From Cornus controversa (Eukaryota > Streptophyta > Magnoliopsida > Cornales > Cornaceae), in the NCBI GenBank assembly GCA_026545225.1, contig CM048850.1:6869501-6933500 (forward strand): a DNA stretch of 64,000 bases, read 5' to 3'. Positions 22,560 through 34,347 of this stretch are shown one piece after another (position 1 is the stretch's first letter; each line of letters opens with the position of its first letter). The translations under genes were made by a program, and so were the position numbers. Under the pieces are notes generated by a model, which was not told where the DNA came from, made no database searches, and was given only the letters and a program-made list of their open reading frames with translations.

Positions 22560-22937
22560 TGAGAAACCCAGTATTAAATTTGAAACCCTACCCTCGATTG
22601 CCTAAGAAGCCTGCACATCATATGGCATGACATTGTAAACCCTCCCATAGTGCATATGTTAAACAGTTTGCCCTACTATTTCCATTTTTTCTTTTCCACT
22701 GTCTGACTAACGGAGTATCTATCATTTCGTTTATCCCCTTATCCTTTCCTATAATCTCTCCTTATTTGAAAGTGCTGCAATACAGCATCAACAACCCGAG
22801 TACAAGTGAAATAAGGTAGACTTACCCAAAATGACCTATCGAGCAGGCTAAATCAAACCCTTCACAAAATAGCTCACATTCTTCTCTTCAGTGTTCACCT
22901 CCTCAGGTGTAACAAAAATAAATTAGTGAACTCCTGC
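22560..22937 (-). pseudogene. Gag remnant, composite gypsy element (C-terminal part)
   Basis: Degraded gag sequence in minus sense, recognised by likeness to 42077-42304 in element C: the VDA-LQH motif region, a PIGQV-like segment and the end of the gag core. It is interrupted at 22937 by element B and continues at 34348. Several stops; no zinc knuckle can be read cleanly. Confidence 0.6.
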
Positions 22938-23310
22938 TGTAACACCCCGTTCCCCCGACTCCCGGGAAACTGGAGGTTAAACTGTCTATTTAGCCCAATA
23001 GACCCTCATTACCCTCATTCCCCCACGGAAGCTTAACCTAATTCTTGCATATGAATGCACACAAATCCATCTTAACCAACCCCCATGGGCCCTACATCAA
23101 TTCACACACCTTAGTGAACATTTACACACCCACACTTTTAAGAATCACTCACTTTCGAGCCTCAAAACTTTCTGTGTTTTGAATATGGAACTGAGGCTTA
23201 CACCATTGGATATAGAATCCAAAAATACTCAATTTCAAAAAAAACCACGCTCAATTCCGATCTAGAACGAAGAAATTACGTCGAAATGAAGTTTTGGAAA
23301 AAGCTGTGAA

Positions 23311-23541
23311 TAGTAATCTCGATTGATCCAGATGAAATCTCGATTAATCGAAATTCAAGCGAGATTTTCACCCTCTCGAGACCTCAGACCTGCAATATCT
23401 CGATTGATCGAGATAGGGGTCTCGATTGATCGAAATTCCTCCTACCAGGACTCCAAAAATCACCATAAATCATCACCCTTTCGATCAATCGAAATGGGGG
23501 TTTCGATTGATCGAAATAGGCATCTCGATTGATCGAAATGC
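23311..23541 (-). repeat. Repeated near-palindrome TCGATTGATCGA in element B LTR
   Basis: Seven occurrences of CGATTGATC or its complement within 230 bp, most as TCTCGATTGATCGA or TTCGATCAATCGAAA. The second LTR has them at 31106-31336. They lie near the PBS-proximal end of the LTR. Confidence 0.85.
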
Positions 23542-24318
23542 ACTACTCGGGACCTCCAACAACCCTATACATGGTTCATTTGAAGCCCAATCAACATCCT
23601 ATCATCCTAGAACCCCCTCAAACATGATTAATAACATAAATGGAAGGTTCCAACATCAATTTCACTCTCAAGATCACATCCATAATTGAATTCATACACC
23701 AAAATGAATCATTTTCTTTCACAAACACCATTCATTCATAAGGGAAACATCATCAAATGAATCAAGTGCCGCCATGGGCATTACATAAATTAAACCGTTG
23801 TCTTTTCACACCCAACAAGTTTAAAATCCCATACATACATCCAAATTACATATGTCCAAAGTACAATCACAACTAAAAGGGAAGTCACATGCCACAAGCC
23901 AGCATGGATAGCCACAAAAATGCTCAAAACTCAAAAGATAGCAAAACCACCACTAGTATTCCACTTGGACACTCATGTCCCATCCGTCATCGGTGCTTTA
24001 TCTGTAAAATATTTAGAATAAAGGGGTGAGTACCACTGCGGCTCAGTAGAGATACCCCAACCCACCTAAGTGTCGACCCGACACGACCTACATGGATGCA
24101 TGTCACAACATTTCACATATCATTCAACATATATCATGTTCACTCACAACAATGCATATATACATATAGGGATGCATTAAACACTTATCATGCTTCATAA
24201 TTCAAACGAAGGCAATAATCATACACTTGTCTCTCTCTCGGACTCAACCCGACATCCCAACATAATTCTTGACCGAATCATGAAACCGAGACACTTTTCC
24301 ACACCATTCCAATTCTGC

Positions 24319-24612
24319 CACCGAGTATTTACCTACTCCAAGGTGGATAGACCACCGTCACCGAGTATTTACCTACTCCAAGGTGACTTGGCCCCCTTTC
24401 TTGAATTCTCACCGAGTATTTACCTACTCCAAGGTGACTAACCACAATCAACGAGTATTTACCTACTCCAAGGCGATTGGGCAACCTTTTTAGAATCTCT
24501 ACCGAGTATTTACCTACTCCAAGGTGAGTAAACCACCGTCACCGAGTATCTACCTACTCCAAGGTGACGCAACCACTCCAACGCCCTCTCCGAGTATTGA
24601 CCTACTCTAGGC
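24319..24612 (-). repeat. Stem-loop array, element B 3' LTR
   Basis: Seven units spaced about 40-50 bp. Each has CACC then GAGTA, a loop TTTACC, then TACTC, a CAA bulge and GGTG, i.e. a 9-bp stem with a 3-base bulge. The last unit is degenerate. Unit starts: 24319, 24359, 24410, 24449, 24500, 24540, about 24587. Confidence 0.9.
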
Positions 24613-25810
24613 AATTCAACCACACTTCCTCGTTTCCTCACAACAGCCCCAATATATGCATTTTCGAACATATAAACATCAAGCATTTAATTTTATGCCT
24701 CACAATGCACATGCTAATTAATAAAAACATATAGCATGCATTTTATCTCCACTACACCACACATATATTTACCTATACATGCCACCCTAGCATAATATCC
24801 ACATATGCTCACAAAACTTCACTTAAGCACATTTTAATCATGCTTTACAAATGCACATATTTTCTATACAAATATAGCATGCATTTAACTCACTTACAAC
24901 ATATAGCACATATATGCCCAATATAACACATTTCCACATATATGCACAAGAGCTAACATATAAGCATACATGCTCTCATTCTCCCACATTCTCATGCATT
25001 TGTCACTCACATCATGCATACTAGGAGATACACATCTATTGCACACAAGAGACTCAAGAGAAGAATAAAAACACCTTATCCCATCCCTCTTACATCTCTA
25101 AAACATGCAATACTCAACCTTAGCTCTCACCACTTCACCCGAAACCCTAGAATCGACAAGTAGATGAGAAAGAACACCCCTACCTCGAAAATGAAGGCCT
25201 TCCAAGCACTTCTCAAATTTCTAGCAATGTCAACTTTGCCAAACCGCGACTTTGATCAGTTCAAAGGGAAGCCCTAGCCGTCCCCTACGTATCTCCCTCC
25301 TTCGGCAAGCCTTGAATCCAAGCCGAAGACCTCCAAAATCTAGAGAGAAGGAAGAGAGAAGAAGTGGGAGCAATATAGAGAGAGAAGCAGCCGTGAGATA
25401 TGAAATATCTCTGCAGATTTTGACCATTTAAGGTCCCTAGGTCACGAAAAGACCAAAATACCCCTAGGCCACTTAACGCACCTTCCCGGACTCCTTTTTC
25501 GATTCCGAAAACCCCTACGGTCTCGAAATCACTTCCTTAACTCTCTAAACATTTCATCTAAGCCATTCCCAAAAATAAATATTTTTGAAAATTTTCCGGA
25601 TTTCCGGGCCCACTTAAGTCGCATCGCGGGCCCTGGTTTGACCAAAAAGTCAAACTTCTCCGATTCTCCCGAAAACTTTCCAAAACCTTAAGAACACTTC
25701 CCAAACATGTTTCCCACACTCAAAACATGTTAAACATCACTCAAAATGCATTTATGCCAATTAAAATGCGAAAAATGCAAAACCGGCCAAAATTGGTCAC
25801 GGTCTCTACA

Positions 25811-25821
25811 ACCTCCCCCCC
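25811..25821 (-). other. Polypurine tract, element B
   Basis: Minus strand GGGGGGGAGGT immediately before LTR start TGTAGAGACC. Confidence 0.85.
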
Positions 25822-25857
25822 TTAAGGGAATTTCGTCCCCGAAATTAGAAACATACC

Positions 25858-26658
25858 TCAAGTAGTGAACAACTCAGGGTATTTTGAGCGGACTTCTTGT
25901 TCTCGCTCCCATGTAGCCTCCTCGACTCCGTGATGCCTCCAAAGGACTTTAACCAATGGAATCGTCTTGCCTCGAAGCACTTGCTCCCTAGCATCCAAAA
26001 CCTGTACCGGTCTCTCCTCATATGACACATCCTCCTCCATCTCAAGATCTGTCCAATCTAACACGTGTGAAGGATCCGGCTCATACTTTCTCAACATCGA
26101 AACGTGGAAAATATTGTGCACACTTGACAATTGCGGTGGCATTGCCAAGCGGTATGCGACCTCACCCACACGATCCAATATCTCGAATGGACCGATAAAC
26201 CGTGGGGCTAGCTTTCCGCTACGCCCAAACCTCATCAAACCCCGTCGTGGCGAGACTTTCAAGAAGACATGGTCCCCCACCTCAAATGCTAAAGGCCTCC
26301 GCCTTTTGTCAGCATAGCTTTTCTGACGACCCTGAGCCGTAAGCAAACGCTGCCGTATAATCTTAATCTTTTCTGTAGTCTCTCTCACTATATCTGGCCC
26401 CAAAGCCACTGTCTCACCAATCTCTATCCAACAAACTGGTGACCTACAAGGTCTACCGTACAAGGCCTCAAATGGAGCCATCTCAATACTAGCTTGGTAG
26501 CTATTATTGTATGCAAACTCCACTAATGGAAGGTGATCCTCCCAACTGCCTCGAAAATCAAGTGCACATGCTCTAAGCATATCCTCCAAAATCTGTATAG
26601 TACGCTCCGACTGACCATCTGTCTGGGGATGGAAAGCCGTACTGAAATGGAGGTCCAT
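25858..26658 (-). CDS. Integrase C-terminal half and chromodomain-like tail (element B)
   Basis: 266-codon open piece, the end of the polyprotein. It has FHPQTDGQSERTIQILE (third catalytic residue of the DDE core), EMAPFEALYGRPCRSPVCW, the integrase C-terminal GDHVFLKVSPRRGLMRFGRS and FIGPFEILDRVGEVAYRLAM motifs, VHNIFHVSMLRKY, and finally a chromodomain-like segment around VLWRHHGVEEATWERE. In chromoviruses that tail guides integration towards heterochromatin, which would suit the nested setting seen here. Ends at TGA 25858. Confidence 0.9.
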   Translation of the reverse strand: MDLHFSTAFHPQTDGQSERTIQILEDMLRACALDFRGSWEDHLPLVEFAYNNSYQASIEMAPFEALYGRPCRSPVCWIEIGETVALGPDIVRETTEKIKIIRQRLLTAQGRQKSYADKRRRPLAFEVGDHVFLKVSPRRGLMRFGRSGKLAPRFIGPFEILDRVGEVAYRLAMPPQLSSVHNIFHVSMLRKYEPDPSHVLDWTDLEMEEDVSYEERPVQVLDAREQVLRGKTIPLVKVLWRHHGVEEATWEREQEVRSKYPELFTT

Positions 26659-26688
26659 ATCAAGTGCAGCCTGAAAACTCTGCCAAAA

Positions 26689-26916
26689 TCATGATGTGAA
26701 TCTCGGATCTCTATCAGACACAATGGAAACTGGCACTCCGTGCAGTCTCACAATCTGATCAATATACAACCGACTAAGGGTATCCACATCATCTGTCACT
26801 CGAATAGGAAGGAAATGAGCCACCTTGGTCAACCTATCCACAATGACCCAAACTGCATCATGACTCTTCCTTGTCCTAGGTAACCCCGTCACAAAGTCCA
26901 TAGTAACGTGTTCCAA
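26689..26916 (-). CDS. Integrase catalytic core fragment (element B)
   Basis: 75-codon open piece between the second and third stops, in the polyprotein frame. It carries the first two acidic residues of the DDE integrase core: [11 protein letters not shown] and [10 protein letters not shown], with [14 protein letters not shown] between them. It stops at the TGA where related integrases have an arginine before FWQSFQ. Confidence 0.88.
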   Translation of the reverse strand: MEHVTMDFVTGLPRTRKSHDAVWVIVDRLTKVAHFLPIRVTDDVDTLSRLYIDQIVRLHGVPVSIVSDRDPRFTS

Positions 26917-26919
26917 CTT

Positions 26920-29900
26920 CTACATAGCTACCGGTAAGGGCTGTAACAAACCTGCCGGTCTCTGATGCTCGGCCTTCACTTGTTGACAAGTGAGGCACCT
27001 CGCCACAAACCGTGCGACGTCCTTTTTCATGCCCTTCCACCAATACTGTCTACGAAGGTTGTGGTACATTTTGGTACCACCGGGATGTACTGCAAGTCTG
27101 GAGCTATGAAACTCCCTCAGGACCTCATCCCTACAAGCCAATGGAACAACCATTCTGCCTCTGAACCTCAGACCTCCGTCTGAATGGATAACCCAATCCT
27201 CCACTGCCTCGCTACCTGTAATCTGAGTGCGAATGCTCTCTAACTCTGTGTCATGCCTCTGCTCCTCAACCACCCTACTCACTAGAGTTGGTTGTGCTAT
27301 GAGTGTGAACAAAGTGGCATGTCCATCACTCTCACTGAAGCACAATCCCATTTCTGAGATGTCTTCCATCATCTTCCATTCACGAATGGCGATGCTAGCC
27401 AAAGTACCATGTGATTTCCTGCTCAATGCATCGGCAACCACATTAGCTTTCCCCGGGTGATACTGAAGATCAAAGTTGTAATATTCTATGTATTCAACCC
27501 ATCTCCTCTGTCTCATATTCAAGTCCTTTTGCGTAAAAAGGTACTTCAAACTCTTATGATCGGAGAAAACCTCAAATTTCTCTCCGTAGAGATAATGCCT
27601 CCACGTTTTCAAAGCAAAAATTACCGCCGCCAACTCCAAGTCATGAGTGGGGTAATTCTGCTTGTGGATCTTCAACTGTCGGGAACCATATGCAACAACC
27701 CTCTCGGTCTGCATCAATACACATCCCAAACCATCCCGTGAAGCATCACAGTAGATGACATAACCTAAACTGCGCTCGGGAATAATCAATATTGGAGCAC
27801 TAGTCAATCTACGCTTCAATTCCATAAAGGAATGCTCGCAAGCCTCATTCCACTCAAACTTAACTCCTTTACGAGTAAGTTTGGTCATCGGCGCCGCTAA
27901 CTTCGAAAAGTCTTTCACGAAACGTCGGTAATATCCTACCAATCCCAAGAAGCTACGTATCTCGAATACGTTCTTAGGCCTCTCCCAATCCATTACCGCT
28001 TCAATCTTAGAAGGGTCTACCGATACTCCTCCTTCCGACACCACGTGTCCTAGGAACTTCACCTCCGTTAGCCAAAATTCATATTTTTTGAATTTGGCAT
28101 ACAAATGGTGCTCTCTCAATGTCTGTAACACTGTCCTCAAATGGATCTCATGCTCTTCCATGGAAGAAGAATACACAAGAATGTCGTCCACGAAGACCAC
28201 CACAAACCTATCCAAGTACACCTTGAATATCCGGTTCATCAAATCCATGAACGCTGCTGGTGCGTTCGTCAAACCAAACGGCATCACTAGAAACTCATAG
28301 TGGCCATATCTAGTCCGAAAAGCTATCTTCGGAATGTCCTCTTCCCTTACCCTCAACTGGTAATACCCCGACCTCAAGTCGATCTTCGAAAAACAAGTCG
28401 AACCCTTAAGCTGATCAAACAAGTCATCTATCCTTGGCAAAGGATACTTATTCTGAATCGTTGCTTGGTTCAACTTACGGTAGTCTATGCATAACCGTAA
28501 AGATCCGTCCTTCTTTTTAGTAAAAAGGACCGGAGCTCCCCAAGGCGATGTACTAGGTCGTACAAATCCCTTATCCAACAATTCTTGCAATTGATCTTTC
28601 AACTCCATCAACTCTGCCGGTGCCATCCGGTACGGTGCCATAGAGATAGGCGTGGTACCAGGAGCAAGATCAATGCTAAACACAACATCTCTCATCGGAG
28701 GTAACTCTGTCAAGTCCTCCGGGAACACATCCACAAACTCTCTAACCACCGGTGGAAATCCTCCACTAGTCACAATCTCATCCTCCTCGGCTAACAAGCT
28801 AGCTAAGAAGTATCCAACCCCATCCCTCGCACCAGAACCAAACAGAGACGGAACATAGAAATCATCCCGTTCTCCCACAAAATAAAAGCAATCACCCTCA
28901 GGTGTGCACACTGTCACTCTCCTACGGAGACAATCAATCGTGGCTCTAAATGTAGATAGCCAGTCCATACCTAGAATGACATCAAAAGTGGTCATGTCTA
29001 GTAACACAAAGTCGAACACTAGTCGACGCCCAGCAACCTCGATCTCGCAAGACCGACACACTCTATCCAGGGTAACCCTACCCCCAACTGGTGTATCAAT
29101 GGACAATGGTAACTCCAGTGATGACACCCGCAGCCCCAAGGCACAAGCAAATGCAACAGATATGAATGAATATGATGCACCCGAATCTATCAACACCCTA
29201 GCCCACGAGCTAGAAACCAGGAAAATACCTCTGACCACTGACGGTCCCGGTACATCCTCTGCCGGAGCAAGTGTGAACACATGGCCCCCTGACTGCTGAC
29301 CAGTCCCCTGTAACCCTGACTGCTGACTAGAAGCAGGAGTGGGACCCCTCGCTACCCGCGATCCCTGTACTGACTGTGCTGGCTGCGGTGGCGGTAATGC
29401 CCTGAAGCCAGACTGAACTGTAGTCGTCTGCCCAGCTCTCTGCTGAGTCCCTATACCACTCTGCATCACCTGCCTCCGTGGGCAGTTAGCTTTCACATGT
29501 CCGGGTTGTTTACAAGAGAAACACACCCTTTCCCCCACTATCCCTGTTGGCACTGGTGCCACTGTATGTCCCTGTGGGCACTCCCTGCTGAAATGGCCAA
29601 TCTGATGGCAATTATAGCACACCACAAAAGATCGTGAAGATCCAGAAGGCAAGGCCAATGAAGGTACCGGGCGAGCTTGTTGCTGCCCCTGGAAACCTGT
29701 CTTGCCCTCCCTATTCCTCTTCCGTCCTTGACTACCCGAGGATGACCCCGCATTCTTCGCTTGCTGTTTAGACTCCCATATTCTTTGGGTGTCTCTGTCA
29801 TCTTCCTCAGCCACTAAGGCTCTGTCAACCACTTCATTGTAGGCCCTTAGACCTAAAATGGATACCCTCTTTCTGATAGAGGTTTTGAGTCCCTTCACGA

Positions 29901-30321
29901 ACCTTTTCACTTTTAGCTCTTCATTAGCTACCATCTCCGGGGCAAAATGAGCCAATGATGTGAATTTGGTCTCGTACCCCATCACATCCAAGTCCCATTG
30001 GACCAAGTCTATGAACTCTTGCCTCATCCGGTCTCTCACCGAAGTCGGAAAGAATTTGTCAAAGAATAAACCCTTAAAGGTTTCCCAGTCCATAGTCTCG
30101 GTATTGTGGACATTCCCGATGAATTGCCACCACCGATCAGCTTCTCCTTGTAAGTGAAGCGCCGCTACCCCCACTTTCAAATCCTCATCGATTGCAAGAG
30201 CAACCATGATTTTGTGAGTTTGGTCTATCCAACTCTCAGCCACAAGAGGATCACGCGCGCCATCAAAGGTAGGCGGCTTAAATTTCACATATTCCTTCAT
30301 TGCTACAATTTGTCGGCTCAA
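26920..30321 (-). CDS. Gag-protease-RT-RNase H-integrase(N) open frame of element B
   Basis: 1133-codon open stretch of the polyprotein. Positions in this stretch: gag core about 20-180; CCHC knuckles [14 protein letters not shown] at 235-248 and [14 protein letters not shown] at 267-280; protease active site LIDSGAS at 377-383; reverse transcriptase about 560-760 with the catalytic FVDD at 710-713 intact; RNase H with acidic residues at CDAS 858-861, DLEL 894-897 and SDHK 920-923; integrase HHCC zinc finger with histidines near 1071 and 1079 and cysteines at 1109 and 1112. It copies element RNA into DNA in virus-like particles and prepares it for integration. The upstream 43 codons are cut off by the stop at 30342, so translation from the original ATG would end early. 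Confidence 0.93.
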   Translation of the reverse strand: MSRQIVAMKEYVKFKPPTFDGARDPLVAESWIDQTHKIMVALAIDEDLKVGVAALHLQGEADRWWQFIGNVHNTETMDWETFKGLFFDKFFPTSVRDRMRQEFIDLVQWDLDVMGYETKFTSLAHFAPEMVANEELKVKRFVKGLKTSIRKRVSILGLRAYNEVVDRALVAEEDDRDTQRIWESKQQAKNAGSSSGSQGRKRNREGKTGFQGQQQARPVPSLALPSGSSRSFVVCYNCHQIGHFSRECPQGHTVAPVPTGIVGERVCFSCKQPGHVKANCPRRQVMQSGIGTQQRAGQTTTVQSGFRALPPPQPAQSVQGSRVARGPTPASSQQSGLQGTGQQSGGHVFTLAPAEDVPGPSVVRGIFLVSSSWARVLIDSGASYSFISVAFACALGLRVSSLELPLSIDTPVGGRVTLDRVCRSCEIEVAGRRLVFDFVLLDMTTFDVILGMDWLSTFRATIDCLRRRVTVCTPEGDCFYFVGERDDFYVPSLFGSGARDGVGYFLASLLAEEDEIVTSGGFPPVVREFVDVFPEDLTELPPMRDVVFSIDLAPGTTPISMAPYRMAPAELMELKDQLQELLDKGFVRPSTSPWGAPVLFTKKKDGSLRLCIDYRKLNQATIQNKYPLPRIDDLFDQLKGSTCFSKIDLRSGYYQLRVREEDIPKIAFRTRYGHYEFLVMPFGLTNAPAAFMDLMNRIFKVYLDRFVVVFVDDILVYSSSMEEHEIHLRTVLQTLREHHLYAKFKKYEFWLTEVKFLGHVVSEGGVSVDPSKIEAVMDWERPKNVFEIRSFLGLVGYYRRFVKDFSKLAAPMTKLTRKGVKFEWNEACEHSFMELKRRLTSAPILIIPERSLGYVIYCDASRDGLGCVLMQTERVVAYGSRQLKIHKQNYPTHDLELAAVIFALKTWRHYLYGEKFEVFSDHKSLKYLFTQKDLNMRQRRWVEYIEYYNFDLQYHPGKANVVADALSRKSHGTLASIAIREWKMMEDISEMGLCFSESDGHATLFTLIAQPTLVSRVVEEQRHDTELESIRTQITGSEAVEDWVIHSDGGLRFRGRMVVPLACRDEVLREFHSSRLAVHPGGTKMYHNLRRQYWWKGMKKDVARFVARCLTCQQVKAEHQRPAGLLQPLPVAM

Positions 30322-30717
30322 GGCAACCCTAGGTAATGCCTAAACCTCCTCTTCCCTGGCTTCCCTAGCCATTCTTCTCATAGTGTCCGCCATATCATGC
30401 ATAAATTGCGTTCCATCTGTTGGCTCCTGAGGAGCATCAGCGCCAATGTCTCGCGCTCTTCTTGGAGGCATTTCCTTCTATATGCACAATAAGAAAATTT
30501 TTTTTAAGTCCAAACATTTATACTTAGTCAAATTCCATCATGCTTACACATGCCATGTCTATTTAATCCACAAAAGCATGTTATGAAAACGTAAGCATAC
30601 ATAAAGTTCCACATAAGCAATTTATAATCTCAAGTTCAAATCCTTATGTTCCGACCTTAAACTCAAGTGATCACTAAGTGAAGTTTCACCCTTCGTCCCT
30701 AGGTATTCCAACCTAGG

Positions 30718-30729
30718 GCTCTGATACCA
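30718..30729 (-). other. Primer binding site, element B
   Basis: Minus strand TGGTATCAGAGC (initiator tRNA-Met), three bases inside the 5' LTR end at 30733. Confidence 0.92.
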
Positions 30730-30732
30730 TTC

Positions 30733-33700
30733 TGTAACACCCCGTTCCCCCGACTCCCGGGAAATTGGAGGTTAAACTGTCTATTTAGCCCAATAGACCC
30801 TCATTACCCTCATTCCCCCACGGAAGCTTAACCTAATTCTTGCATATGAATGCACACAAATCCATCTTAACCAACCCCCATGGGCCCTACATCAATTCAC
30901 ACACCTTAGTGAACATTTACACACCCACACTTTTAAGAATCACTCACTTTCGAGCCTCAAAACTTTCTGTGTTTTGAATATGGAACTGAGGCTTACACCA
31001 TTGGATAGAGAATCCAAAAATACTCAATTTCAAAAAAAACCACGCTCAATTCCGATCTAGAACGAAGAAATTACGTCGAAATGAAGTTTTGGAAAAAGCT
31101 GTGAATAGTAATCTCGATTGATCCAGATGAAATCTCGATTGATCGAAATTCAAGCGAGATTTTCACCCTCTCGGGACCTCAGACCTGCAATATCTCGATT
31201 GATCGAGATAGGGGTCTCGATTGATCGAAATTCCTCCTACCAGGACTCCAAAAATCACCATAAATCATCACCCTTTCGATCAATCGAAATGGGGGTTTCG
31301 ATTGATCGAAATAGGCATCTCGATTGATCGAAATGCACTACCCGGGACCTCCAACAACCCTATACATGGTTCATTTGAAGCCCAATCAACATCCTATCAT
31401 CCTAGAACCCCCTCAAACATGATTAATAACATAAATGGAAGGTTCCAACATCAATTTCACTCTCAAGATCACATCCATAATTGAATTCATACACCAAAAT
31501 GAATCATTTTCTTTCACAAACACCATTCATTCATAAGGGAAACATCATCAAATGAATCAAGTGCCGCCATGGGCATTACATAAATTAAACCGTTGTCTTT
31601 TCACACCCAACAAGTTTAAAATCCCATACATACATCCAAATTACATATGTCCAAAGTACAACCACAACTAAAAGGGAAGTCACATGCCACAAGCCGGCAT
31701 GGATAGCCACAAAAATGCTCAAAACTCAAAAGATAGCAAAACCACCACTAGTATTCCACTTGGACACTCATGTCCCATCCGTCATCGGCGCTTTATCTAT
31801 AAAATATTTAGAATAAAGGGGTGAGCACCACTGCGGCTCAGTAGAGATACCCCAACCCACCTAAGTGCCGACCCGACACGACCTACATGGATGCATGTCA
31901 CAACATTTCACATATCATTCAACATATATCATGTTCACTCACAACAATGCATATATACATATAGGGATGCATTAAACACTTATCATGCTTCATAATTCAA
32001 ACGAAGGCAATAATCATACACTTGTCTCTCTCTCGGACTCAACCCGACATCCCAACATAATTCTTGACCGAATCATGAAACCGAGACACTTTTCCACACC
32101 ATTCCAATTCTGCCACCGAGTATTTACCTACTCCAAGGTGGATAGACCACCGTCACCGAGTATTTACCTACTCCAAGGTGACTTGGCCCCCTTTCTTGAA
32201 TTCTCACCGAGTATTTACCTACTCCAAGGTGACTAACCACAATCAACGAGTATTTACCTACTCCAAGGCGATTGGGCAACCTTTTTAGAATCTCTACCGA
32301 GTATTTACCTACTCCAAGGTGAGTAAACCACCGTCACCGAGTATCTACCTACTCCAAGGTGACGCAACCACTCCAACGCCCTCTCCGAGTATTGACCTAC
32401 TCTAGGCAATTCAACCACACTTCCTCGTTTCCTCACAACAGCCCCAATATATGCATTTTCGAACATATAAACATCAAGCATTTAATTTTATGCCTCACAA
32501 TGCACATGCTAATTAATAAAAACATATAGCATGCATTTTATCTCCACTACACCACACATATATTTACCTATACATGCCACCCTAGCATAATATCCACATA
32601 TGCTCACAAAACTTCACTTAAGCACATTTTAATCATGCTTTACAAATGCACATATTTTCTATACAAATATAGCATGCATTTAACTCACTTACAACATATA
32701 GCACATATATGCCCAATATAACACATTTCCACATATATGCACAAGAGCTAACATATAAGCATACATGCTCTCATTCTCCCACATTCTCATGCATTTGTCA
32801 CTCACATCATGCATACTAGGAGATACACATCTATTGCACACAAGAGACTCAAGAGAAGAATAAAAACACCTTATCCCATCCCTCTTACATCTCTAAAATA
32901 TGCAATACTCAACCTTAGCTCTCACCACTTCACCCGAAACCCTAGAATCGACAAGTAGATGAGAAAGAACACCCCTACCTCGAAAATGAAGGCCTTCCAA
33001 GCACTTCTCAAATTTCCAGCAATGTCAACTTTGCCAAACCGCGACTTTGATCGGTTCAAAGGGAAGCCCTAGCCGTCCCCTACGTATCTCCCTCCTTCGT
33101 AGGGGTGGCAAAATTGGACACGACACGATAACACGACTCGAACACGACACGAATTAAGCGAGTTTGGGTTTGAGGTAAGGTGACACGTTTAGTAAATGGG
33201 TCAACACGAACACGACACGCAAAAATTGGGTTGGGTTTGGGTTTAAGCTGTCTAACCCGTGACACGATTACGACACGATTACAACACGATTACGACATGA
33301 GTTATTCATATATTATGGTTTGATACAAACATATATATACATAGTCATATATATTGTAATTGTTTGTAATCTATTTGTTTATTTACAGGACTAATGTAGC
33401 CATAAAACACAAGGATGAGATTGTTATGATGTCTTCCTAGTTGTTGAATCACCTTAGTATGTTTTTAAGATATATATATATAGATACAAAATTTATAATA
33501 TATATAGTTTGATTTTAGGATTTATATATTGATATGTAATTTATTTTTATATGATCTTTAGAGAGATTTTTAGGGGTGGATAAACTCATATAATATAAGT
33601 TAAATGGATTAAAAAAGTTATTAAACAAGTCGTGCCATTATAAGACATGTTTATTAAACGGGTTACACGGGTCGACACGAATAACACGTTTAATAAACGG

Positions 33701-34342
33701 GTTGGGTTAGTGTTGAGGGTCTCTGACACGATTAGTAAATGGGTCGGGTTAGGGTTGAGCTGTTTTGTAGAATACTTATACATCGACACGACACGAACAC
33801 GACACGGGAACACGAATTGCCACCCCTACTCCTTCGGCAAGACTTGAATCCAAGCCGAAGACCTCCAAAATCTAGAGAGAAGGAAGAGAGAAGAAGTGGG
33901 AGCAATATAGAGAGAGAAGCAGCCGTGAGATATGAAATATCTCTGCAGATTTTGACCATTTAAGGTCCCTAGGTCACGAAAAGACCAAAATACCCCTAGG
34001 CCACTTAACGCACCTTCCCGGACTCCTTTTTCGATTCCGAAAACCCCTACGGTCTCGAAATCACTTCCTTAACTCTCTAAACATCTCATCTAAGCCATTC
34101 CCAAAAATAAATATTTTTGAAATTTTTCCGGATTTCTGGGCCCACTTAAGTCGCATCCCGGGCCCTGGTTTGACCAAAAAGTCAAACTTCTCCGATTCTC
34201 CCAAAAACTTTCCAAAACCTTAAGAACACTTCCCAAACATATTTTCCACACTCAAAACATGTTAAACATCACTCAAAATGCATTTATGCCAATTAAAATG
34301 CGAAAAATGCAAAATCGGCCAAAATTGGTCACGGTCTCTACA
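30733..34342 (-). repeat. Element B 5' LTR (with hAT insertion)
   Basis: Matches 22938-25810 at a constant offset of 7795 up to the hAT insertion at 33100-33828, then continues to GGTCTCTACA. The stem-loop array is at 32114-32407. Differences from the 3' LTR are mostly transitions, e.g. at 31141, 31341, 31790 and 34106. Confidence 0.93.
33100..33828. mobile_element. hAT-type non-autonomous DNA transposon
   Basis: 729 bp with terminal inverted repeats TAGGGGTGGCAA and TTGCCACCCCTA and a perfect 8-bp target duplication CTCCTTCG (33092-33099 and 33829-33836). Absent from the sister LTR, where the empty site CTCCTTCG occurs once (near 25289). The interior is made of ACACGACACGA-type repeats and AT-rich sequence with no transposase. 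hAT superfamily inferred from 8-bp duplication and the GGGGTGGC-type ends. Confidence 0.93.
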
Positions 34343-34347
34343 CCTGC

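Larger units (their letters stand above)
22938..25810 (-). repeat. Element B 3' LTR
   Basis: Plus strand TGTAACACCCCG to GGTCTCTACA. Contains the repeated TCGATTGATCGA motif (23311-23541) and a seven-unit stem-loop array (24319-24612). No hAT insertion in this copy. Confidence 0.93.
25858..30471 (-). pseudogene. Element B gag-pol polyprotein, one frame with three stops
   Basis: A single minus-strand frame of 1538 codons runs from ATG 30471 to TGA 25858 without any frameshift. It is broken only by TAG at 30342-30340, TAG at 26922-26920 and TGA at 26691-26689. Order of domains: gag core, two CCHC zinc knuckles, aspartic protease, reverse transcriptase, RNase H, integrase (zinc-binding, catalytic core, C-terminus) and a terminal chromodomain-like segment. 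Gag and pol in one frame is usual for chromoviruses. Each stop can be explained by one C-to-T or G-to-A change. It lies between the polypurine tract and PBS of element B and is the only full set of retrotransposon proteins in the window. Confidence 0.92.
22938..34342 (-). mobile_element. Gypsy element B (chromovirus, Tekay/Del-like), nearly complete
   Basis: 11.4 kb with perfect 5-bp duplication CCTGC (22933-22937 and 34343-34347). 3' LTR 22938-25810 (2873 bp), polypurine tract, interior with full gag-pol, PBS 30718-30729, 5' LTR 30733-34342 (3610 bp because of a 729-bp hAT insertion plus 8-bp duplication). Without the insertion the LTRs are the same length and differ at roughly twenty or more sites that I noticed, so the insertion is fairly young but clearly older than element D. 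The chromodomain-like C-terminus, long LTRs and gag type suggest the Tekay/Del clade. Confidence 0.93.

Noticed and set aside
24319-24612. Regularly spaced repeats suggestive of a CRISPR array
   Set aside because: Spacing is irregular (40-51 bp), spacers are related between LTRs, there are no cas genes, and the array is inside a plant LTR present in two copies.
28904-29299. 131-codon and other plus-strand frames within 25858-30471
   Set aside because: Antisense shadows of element B gag-pol; no domains.
25858-30471. Possible endogenous pararetrovirus instead of a retrotransposon
   Set aside because: An integrase with HHCC and DDE motifs, flanking LTRs, PBS, polypurine tract and 5-bp target duplication are present, and no movement protein is seen; this is a Ty3/gypsy chromovirus.
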